NCBI GenBank assembly: GCA_020854015.1 | Contig: JADZGG010000192.1 | Coordinates: forward strand, 1 to 6,498 | DNA length: 6,498 nucleotides | Source: Flavobacteriales bacterium | GTDB lineage: Bacteria; Bacteroidota; Bacteroidia; Flavobacteriales_F; PHOS-HE28 | Direction of reading: 5' to 3' | Shown here: one piece after another, positions 1-4,290 of the stretch | Numbering within the stretch: position 1 is the first letter of the stretch | Layout: each line of letters begins with the position of its first letter | Program-made: the position numbers and the translations under genes | The notes under the pieces: generated by a model | Told to the model about the DNA's origin: nothing | The model's input: the letters and a program-made list of their open reading frames with translations, nothing else | Databases searched by the model: none

Positions 1-135
1 CCAGAGCATGGCGATCGGCTCCTTCGCTGGGTCCACCACGCGGCTGGCGATGTTCGGTTCGGCCGCGGGCCGCATGCCCAGGAGGAGCAAGGCGGCGATA
101 CTGGCGGCGCTTGTCAGGGTGAACTGTTTCATCAT
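1..135 (-). CDS. Exported protein of unknown function, N-terminal fragment (cut by the left window edge)
   Basis: Only the first 45 codons are present; the frame is open to the window edge, so the product and length are unknown. The visible start reads MMKQFTLTSA, followed by a hydrophobic stretch (SIAALLLLG, about residues 12-20) and then MRPAAEPN. This is a typical Sec signal peptide with one lysine in the n-region and a likely cleavage near the PAA at residues 23-25. There is no lipobox cysteine. Two adjacent ATG codons (133-135 and 130-132) could start it; the first overlaps the TGA of the small upstream gene in the arrangement ATGATG, which suggests translational coupling. No Shine-Dalgarno sequence is visible. 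I cannot assign a family: after the signal peptide only about 20 residues (ending VVDPAKEPIAMLW) can be read. That the gene is real is supported by signal-peptide quality and the overlap; the function is open. Confidence 0.6.
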   Translation of the reverse strand, partial: MMKQFTLTSAASIAALLLLGMRPAAEPNIASRVVDPAKEPIAMLW

Positions 136-269
136 CCGTCGAGTTGAGCAGGCATGGTCCAGATCGAAACGAAGATCCCGAAGTACAACAGGATGATCAA
201 GGCGATCATTGCACTCGCGACGATGAGCAGCCACATGCTCAAACGGAGTCCTCTTCCTTTGCTCGCCAC
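132..269 (-). CDS. Very small single-pass membrane protein (about 45 aa, or 34 aa from an internal ATG)
   Basis: This short reading frame lies between the 213-residue gene and the exported-protein gene. From the GTG at 267-269 it encodes MASKGRGLRLSMWLL, continues through one strongly hydrophobic helix (roughly residues 13-37, rich in I, L, V, A and F) and ends in MPAQLDG. Lysine and arginines before the helix fit an N-inside, single-span inner-membrane protein. The GTG start leaves a 6-bp gap from the upstream stop. An ATG at 234-236 would give 34 residues and drop the basic N-terminus; a purine-rich GGAAGAGGA lies upstream of that ATG, but about 12 nt away, so the start is unsettled. The TGA (132-134) overlaps the first ATG of the next gene. 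The size recalls accessory subunits of respiratory enzymes such as CcoS or CydX, but the sequence does not clearly match either, so no function is given. It could be a chance frame, although helix, basic end and overlap together argue against that. Confidence 0.5.
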   Translation of the reverse strand: MASKGRGLRLSMWLLIVASAMIALIILLYFGIFVSIWTMPAQLDG

Positions 270-275
270 GCGCTT

Positions 276-917
276 TCACTTGATCCATTCGATGGCCAAG
301 CTCGTCATGGCACGAAGTTTCTCGCGACTTTCGTCGGTCTCGTAGCCGATCACAGCGTCCTGTCCGCCCGTATCGAAATAGGTGTAGTGGCCGTTGGTGT
401 TGTGCTTGTTCACCAGAGCGGCCAGCCGCGTGAAGAGCGACGGGTCCACCCAATCATCCTCTGCGGCAAAGTCCCAATGCTCATGCTTTCCATGGAAGGT
501 GAACTCAACCCAGGCCTTTCCCAGGTCATGGTCCACATGGTCCGTGAGTTCCGTGAACAGCACTTCACCGCGCGAGATCCGGCTCAGCTCGGTCATGATG
601 CGCACATAGGCCCCGTCGCCTTCAATGGCTTCGGTGTCGAAGTCCCAGCAGCGATCGGTGAGCGGGGTCCAAGGTGCTCGCTCGATCGTCTGTCCCAAGG
701 TGATGTAGAGCAGCTTGAAAGGCTCCGCTTCGAACGCTTCGCGCCCACCGTTCCAACGCAGGATGTCCGCTTCCGTGACACCGGCGTTCAGCGTGAAGCC
801 GAGCCCTTGGAAGATGGTCAGCTGCTGCTCGAAGGATGCTGAAGGAGCAACGGAAGGCGCAGGTATGCCGGCGCTGAGGAAGGCGAGCAGCGTGCTGAAG
901 ATCGCGGGATTGGCCAT
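276..917 (-). CDS. Hypothetical protein, 213 aa, probably soluble
   Basis: I do not recognise a named family. The protein opens with a mildly hydrophobic segment (MANPAIFSTLLAFLSAGIP, residues 1-19) without basic residues, so this is unlikely to be a signal peptide. The rest is a mixed alpha/beta-looking, acidic and aromatic-rich chain. Segments that look like conserved cores are LLYITLGQTIE (about 70-80), APWTPLTDRCWDFDTEAIE (about 81-99), an acidic/histidine stretch TDHVDHD, then AEDDWVDPSLF and YFDTGGQDAVIGYET near the C-terminus. The many Trp, Asp and His residues could bind a ligand or metal, but no catalytic signature is evident. The ATG at 915-917 is the only good start; no Shine-Dalgarno precedes it. 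The gene follows the kelch gene by 81 bp and is followed after 6 bp by the small membrane-protein gene, so it probably heads or continues an operon. That it is real is supported by its length, a coherent protein composition and tight packing with its neighbour. Confidence 0.8.
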   Translation of the reverse strand: MANPAIFSTLLAFLSAGIPAPSVAPSASFEQQLTIFQGLGFTLNAGVTEADILRWNGGREAFEAEPFKLLYITLGQTIERAPWTPLTDRCWDFDTEAIEGDGAYVRIMTELSRISRGEVLFTELTDHVDHDLGKAWVEFTFHGKHEHWDFAAEDDWVDPSLFTRLAALVNKHNTNGHYTYFDTGGQDAVIGYETDESREKLRAMTSLAIEWIK

Positions 918-963
918 GCGTTGGGGAAGCGTTCCACAAGTCTACGCAACGCGGTTCGGCTGT

Positions 964-983
964 GGTAAGCGCCAACGCCAACC
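964..983 (-). other. Imperfect hairpin just after the kelch gene
   Basis: Read on the minus strand, GGTTGGCG and CGCTTACC can pair around a TTGG tetraloop, giving a stem of eight positions with one T-T mismatch and one G-T pair. It begins 15 bases past the kelch stop codon and lies before the 213-residue gene. No T-tract follows, so it is a weak candidate for an intrinsic terminator; it might instead be an mRNA 3'-end stabiliser or mean nothing. Confidence 0.25.
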
Positions 984-998
984 TACACGATCGTTCGG

Positions 999-3623
999 TC
1001 AGGGCAACTGCGCATTTCGTGTGTTGGTCGGCACTGTACCCCCGATGGTCTGCAGGATTATGTCGCGGTCGTTTGCAGCGCCGGTGTACTTCACCACCCC
1101 GTCCAAGTTGCAGTCCTCGGGGTAGTAGCCGTTCACGGTGTTGGTGGGCACCGTACCCCCGATCCGCAGAAGCACAGCATCGCGGTCGTTGCCAGTGCCG
1201 GTGTACTTCACCTGGCCGTTGACGGTGGCATTGCCGGACCAGAGCACCATGGTGCCGTTCACATTCGCTTCTGCGGAGGTTCCGTATGTCGGCGTGGCAG
1301 GATCGCTGAAGTCGATGGTGGCGGGTGATGATCCCAAGCTGAGTGGCGATGCCGTCATCACCCCTAGATGGTTGCGGTGCCGAACAGCGACATAGTACTG
1401 CCCGGCCAAGGCGTTCAGCAGTAGGGGTGAGGTTCCGTCCGCCATGACCAGATCGCCGTCACGCTGCAGCAGGCACGAAAGCGATGCTACCACCACGGAC
1501 GGATCCGTAGCGTGCCGCAGTTCCACCAACACCCAATCCCCGTTCGCATTGTTCCCGGCAAGGTTGAGCGCGGTGGCCGTGGTGGTCTCACCGCCGCCCA
1601 ACGCATGTGGATAACCCAAGCTGGAGTAAGGCTCCTGCAACGGGATCAGACCGGAGGTCCGCAGCGCATCGCTCATCCCTTGTTGTGCATTGATGTAAGG
1701 GCCACCGAGGAAGACGCGGATGTTCAGGAGCACCTGCGCCGCTGGGTCGATCGGGGTGTATCGCCAGACATCACCAAGCACCTGACCGCCGATACCCCCG
1801 ACCACATAGCCGTGCGGGCCAATGCTGAAAGCAGCCGCAAAAACACGCACTCCAGCGGGTAATGAGCTCCTCTGCGTCCAAGTGTCCAACACCGGGTCGA
1901 ACTCCCACAGGTCGTTCAGGTTCGCGCCATTGTTGCCGCACGCGATGTATCCCTTCGCACCAACGGCGAAGCCCACCGCCCGGTAACGGCCGATCACGGG
2001 CATGGAGGCCTTCTGGGTCCACCCGTCGCTGATCGGGTCGTACTCCCATAGGTCGTTATAGTTCGTCGTCCCGGCGCGTCCAGTCGCCACATAACCCTTG
2101 TTCCCGATGTTGAGGCCGACGGCGTCTGCCCGGGCGGCACCGGGGAACGGAGCGCGCTGCGTCCACGTATTACTACTGGGATCATAGGACCAGAGATCCG
2201 CTAAGTAATTGCTCCCCGCATTCACACCGGTCGTCACGTAGGAGCGGCCCAGAAGCGTGAAACCGACCGCGCCCGTGCGGGCAGTGCCAGGCAATGATGC
2301 TTTGGCGGTCCAGGCGTTCGCTGTGGGGTCGTACGCCCTCATCCCTTGTGTGCCAGGACTTGAAGAGTAGTTGTTGCCCGTAGCCGTATATCCCATGCCA
2401 GCCGCACTAGTGCCGACCATACGAATGGAACCGCTTATACCGGCATCCGCTTTCCTCGCCCACTCGCCGGTGGTTGGGTCGAATTCCCAGAACCAACCGA
2501 TCTCGGTCCCCGAATTGACCCCACAACCCACGTAGCCTTTACCGTTCACTGCGAATGCGAAATGACTTTCACGAGGGTTGCCACCGATCGTGCGTTTCTC
2601 GGTGAAGATCCCTGTGGATCCATCGCATGCCCACAGGTCGTTGTGCTTGATCTGCTGCCCACCGGAGGACATGAGGCCGCCGCCGATGTACGCCGTGTTG
2701 CCGATCGCGAAGGCAATTCCAGTGCTGCGGGCACCACTGGCCAAGCCACCGATCACCCCCACATAGCTCCAGGCATCCGCTACGGGGTCATAGCGACGAA
2801 GGTCGTTGGTCATGGTCGAGCTCGGCCTTCCCATACCCATGTACCCAAAGCCCCCCATGCTGAAGCCCACCGCATTGTTCCGCCCTACCGTTGCTGCCTT
2901 GGCCGTCCACGTGTTCGTCAAGGGGTCGTAGGCGTTCAGTGCGGTGTAGAAGGTCTCTCCGTTGCCGATGATCCCAGAACTCCCAGCGCCCACATAGCCG
3001 ATGCCATTGATGGTGAACGCGAATGCACCATGGCGGCCGGAACCAGTGATGGATGCACGCTGTGTCCATACATCGACGATGGGATCATAAGACCAGAGGT
3101 CGTTCAGGTAATTCGATCCTCCTATTCTCCCGGTGGCGATGTATCCGGTCCCGCCGATGCTGAAAGCCACAAAACCGGAGCGCAAAGGGCCAGTGAAAGG
3201 GGCCTTCTGTGTCCATTGATCGAGAACCGTGTCGTAAGCCCACACTGTGCTGTTCCAACCGGCGGGTATGGCCGAAAGGTTGAAATAGGCGACCTGGCCG
3301 ATCACAAAGACCTTGGCGCCACCAAGTGCCACCGGTGGCGGGGTACAGGCGATCCAATCATCCATTGTGTGATCATATCTCCATAGGGCTGGCGAGGAAC
3401 CGTTCGCGTAGAGATAACCTGAAGTGCTGGTGGAAAAGGCAACGTCACTGGAGTAAGCAAGAACCGGCCCCCCTGGATGGTGGTAACCCAGGTCGTTCAT
3501 CCGTGTCCAAGTGTCCGATTGACCCTTAACGCTGCAGATGCTCAGCACAGAAATGACCAGAAGCGAGGAACTGAAGCGGTATCGAGTGAGCATGGTTCGT
3601 GCAGTTCTGATCCCAAAGGTCAT
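999..3623 (-). CDS. Secreted kelch-repeat beta-propeller protein with C-terminal doubled dockerin-like motif
   Basis: The 874-residue product begins with a signal peptide: basic MLTRYRF, hydrophobic SSSLLVISVLSICS, and probable cleavage after VKG (residue 34 from the first ATG). The second ATG (3591-3593, residue 11) gives a more typical signal length, so the true start may be there; neither start has a Shine-Dalgarno. Residues 36-625 hold about twelve kelch motifs of 46-55 residues. Each has a GYV/GYI-x-x-G strand and a blade-ending pattern like LWSYDPxxxxWTQ, with tryptophans at 39, 90, 137, 186, 239, 285, 388, 438, 487, 535 and 582. Repeat 6 has F340 instead of W. Residues 630-795 form a separate beta-rich domain (LLNIRVFLGGPY, WVLVELR, LLQRDGDLV, YYVAVRHRNHLGVMTA). 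Residues 798-869 are two copies of a dockerin-like loop motif ending IGGTVPTNT. Kelch propellers are protein- or glycan-binding scaffolds, sometimes galactose-oxidase-like; no enzymatic residues were identified. It is probably surface-exposed or secreted. The terminus does not resemble a usual type IX secretion tail, so the export/anchoring route is uncertain. Confidence 0.9.
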   Translation of the reverse strand: MTFGIRTARTMLTRYRFSSSLLVISVLSICSVKGQSDTWTRMNDLGYHHPGGPVLAYSSDVAFSTSTSGYLYANGSSPALWRYDHTMDDWIACTPPPVALGGAKVFVIGQVAYFNLSAIPAGWNSTVWAYDTVLDQWTQKAPFTGPLRSGFVAFSIGGTGYIATGRIGGSNYLNDLWSYDPIVDVWTQRASITGSGRHGAFAFTINGIGYVGAGSSGIIGNGETFYTALNAYDPLTNTWTAKAATVGRNNAVGFSMGGFGYMGMGRPSSTMTNDLRRYDPVADAWSYVGVIGGLASGARSTGIAFAIGNTAYIGGGLMSSGGQQIKHNDLWACDGSTGIFTEKRTIGGNPRESHFAFAVNGKGYVGCGVNSGTEIGWFWEFDPTTGEWARKADAGISGSIRMVGTSAAGMGYTATGNNYSSSPGTQGMRAYDPTANAWTAKASLPGTARTGAVGFTLLGRSYVTTGVNAGSNYLADLWSYDPSSNTWTQRAPFPGAARADAVGLNIGNKGYVATGRAGTTNYNDLWEYDPISDGWTQKASMPVIGRYRAVGFAVGAKGYIACGNNGANLNDLWEFDPVLDTWTQRSSLPAGVRVFAAAFSIGPHGYVVGGIGGQVLGDVWRYTPIDPAAQVLLNIRVFLGGPYINAQQGMSDALRTSGLIPLQEPYSSLGYPHALGGGETTTATALNLAGNNANGDWVLVELRHATDPSVVVASLSCLLQRDGDLVMADGTSPLLLNALAGQYYVAVRHRNHLGVMTASPLSLGSSPATIDFSDPATPTYGTSAEANVNGTMVLWSGNATVNGQVKYTGTGNDRDAVLLRIGGTVPTNTVNGYYPEDCNLDGVVKYTGAANDRDIILQTIGGTVPTNTRNAQLP
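1017..1229 (-). repeat. Two direct copies, 117-bp period, encoding the C-terminal dockerin-like motif
   Basis: The upstream copy (about 1134-1229) and downstream copy (about 1017-1112) encode VKYTGTGNDRDAVLL...IGGTVPTNT and VKYTGAANDRDIILQ...IGGTVPTNT. They agree at 19 of the 25 residues from VKYTG to PTNT. The downstream copy starts DCNLDGV, a D-x-N-x-D-G loop like the calcium loop of type I dockerins and EF hands. The upstream copy has NATVNGQ at the same place, so the acidic ligands are replaced by asparagine and threonine. The conserved NDRD may supply further contacts. Calcium binding is inferred from loop shape only. Confidence 0.7.
1749..3518 (-). repeat. Tandem kelch repeats within the secreted protein (about 12 units)
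   Basis: The units are roughly 140-165 bp each. At protein level each carries a D/E-L-W-x-[YF]-D-P pattern followed six or seven residues later by W-[TA]-x-[KR]. Units 3 and 9 are the most alike: their DNA at about 3080-3110 and 2178-2208 still shares most bases, including GGGATCATA then GACCAGAG on the plus strand. Units 6 and 12 are the degenerate ones, lacking the final tryptophan. This fits two propellers of six blades each, an inference from spacing rather than from structure. Confidence 0.75.
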
Positions 3624-3721
3624 CAGGATCCAGCGTTAGTTGCCACTACCAAGACGAATGTCAGGTGGGCGGTTGCCTTGAAAGAAGGGCCAGCTGACCG
3701 ATTCCCCGCTTGCTTTGCAAT

Positions 3722-4162
3722 GTGCCCCCCAAGACCTACCTCCGCGACGGCCGCGCCCCCGTGCCCACCGATGCGCGCGTCAGCGCCACCATGAGCCGCA
3801 TCCGGGCGAAGCACACCGGACCGGAGCTGGCGGTGCGCAAGGCGCTGCGCGAACACGGCCTTATCGGGTATCGCCTGCACTACGCCAAAGCCCCCGGCAA
3901 GCCCGACATCGCCTTCGTGGGCCGCAAGGTGGCGGTGTTCGTGCACGGCTGCTTCTGGCACGGATGCCCGCATTGCCAGCCCCGCCGCCCCAAGACCCAC
4001 CAAAGCTTCTGGAACGCCAAGCTGGACCGGAACAAGGAACGTGATGCCGAGAAGGCCAAGGCGTTGAAGAAGGCTGGCTGGAAAGTGATCACCCTGTGGG
4101 AGTGCCGCGTGAAGAAGGATGTGGGGAAGGAGGTGGGGAGGGTGGTGCGTTCAATCCACTAA
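3722..4162 (+). CDS. vsr: Very short patch repair (Vsr-type) DNA mismatch endonuclease
   Basis: Vsr enzymes nick DNA beside T:G mismatches left by deamination of 5-methylcytosine, so that the T strand is repaired. The protein has the full family core, numbered here from the GTG start: MSRIRAKHTGPELAVRKAL with the conserved glutamate (E35), PGKPDIAF with the metal-binding aspartate (D62), VFVHGCFWHGCPHC with H75, C77, H80, C82 and C85, FWNAKLDRNKERD with D108, and GWKVITLWEC with C128. The histidines and aspartates match the catalytic set of E. coli Vsr, and the cysteines/histidine its structural zinc site. At 146 residues it has normal family length. The GTG at 3722 is preferred because the product then begins PPKTYLRDGRAPVP, an N-terminus common in the family; a TTG at 3710 would add four residues. 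No Shine-Dalgarno is visible. The gene is divergent from the kelch gene and convergent with the RND gene. No cytosine-5 methyltransferase, its usual partner, is in the window. The 98 bp before it show no clear promoter. Confidence 0.93.
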   Translation: MPPKTYLRDGRAPVPTDARVSATMSRIRAKHTGPELAVRKALREHGLIGYRLHYAKAPGKPDIAFVGRKVAVFVHGCFWHGCPHCQPRRPKTHQSFWNAKLDRNKERDAEKAKALKKAGWKVITLWECRVKKDVGKEVGRVVRSIH

Positions 4163-4236
4163 CCATATCTGGTCGGCAGACTGCCCGCAACCCAATGCTT
4201 CGGCTCGGAGTCACGCTGAGGCTCTGATCCAACAAT

Positions 4237-4280
4237 GATGGACGATCAGCATCAATGTCCATCCGTGTCCATCTGTGGTT
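4237..4280. repeat. Short intergenic repeat: tandem TGTCCATCYG units with an inverted copy
   Basis: Two adjacent 10-bp units, TGTCCATCCG (4256-4265) and TGTCCATCTG (4266-4275), are followed by TGGTT. Upstream, GATGGAC (4237-4243) is an inverted copy of GTCCATC (4257-4263), so a 7-bp stem with a 13-nt loop can form. It lies between the convergent vsr and RND stop codons, ending 10 bp from the RND stop. From memory, very similar strings (variants of TCCATCTGTGGTT) occur as dispersed intergenic repeats in many environmental bacterial genomes. The hairpin might also serve the two converging transcripts, but it lacks a clean T-tract. Confidence 0.5.
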
Positions 4281-4290
4281 CCTCTTTTCT

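Noticed and set aside
132..269. Assignment of the small membrane protein as CcoS or CydX
   Set aside because: Length and a single helix are similar, but it lacks the CcoS GQxDD tail pattern and the CydX conserved residues, and no cytochrome oxidase genes are visible nearby.
144..842. 232-codon plus-strand frame opposite the 213-residue gene and the small gene
   Set aside because: It is antisense to frames with better protein character, has a low-complexity basic/His-rich start, and crosses the boundaries of several minus-strand genes.
937..944. TAGACTTG on the minus strand as a Bacteroidota-type -7 promoter element (TAnnTTTG) for the 213-residue gene
   Set aside because: It has one mismatch, no TTG at the proper distance upstream, and would leave only about 13 nt before the start codon.
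2562..3386. Long open frame of 274 codons on the plus strand inside the kelch gene
   Set aside because: It lies antisense to a convincing kelch-repeat protein; its translation has no recognisable domain and is explained by GC-rich codon bias of the opposite strand.
3611..3620. GACCTTTG on the minus strand as a -7 element for the kelch gene starting at the second ATG
   Set aside because: One mismatch to TAnnTTTG and no TTG about 19 bp upstream; it also lies inside the possible longer coding start.
3624..3721. Promoters or operator sites in the divergent region between the kelch gene and vsr
   Set aside because: I looked for TTG...TAnnTTTG pairs on both strands and for inverted repeats; only isolated partial matches and short palindromes such as CAGCTG were found.
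4175..4185. GGCAGACTGCC hairpin as a terminator for vsr
   Set aside because: Only four base pairs around a three-base loop, with no T-tract; too weak to call.
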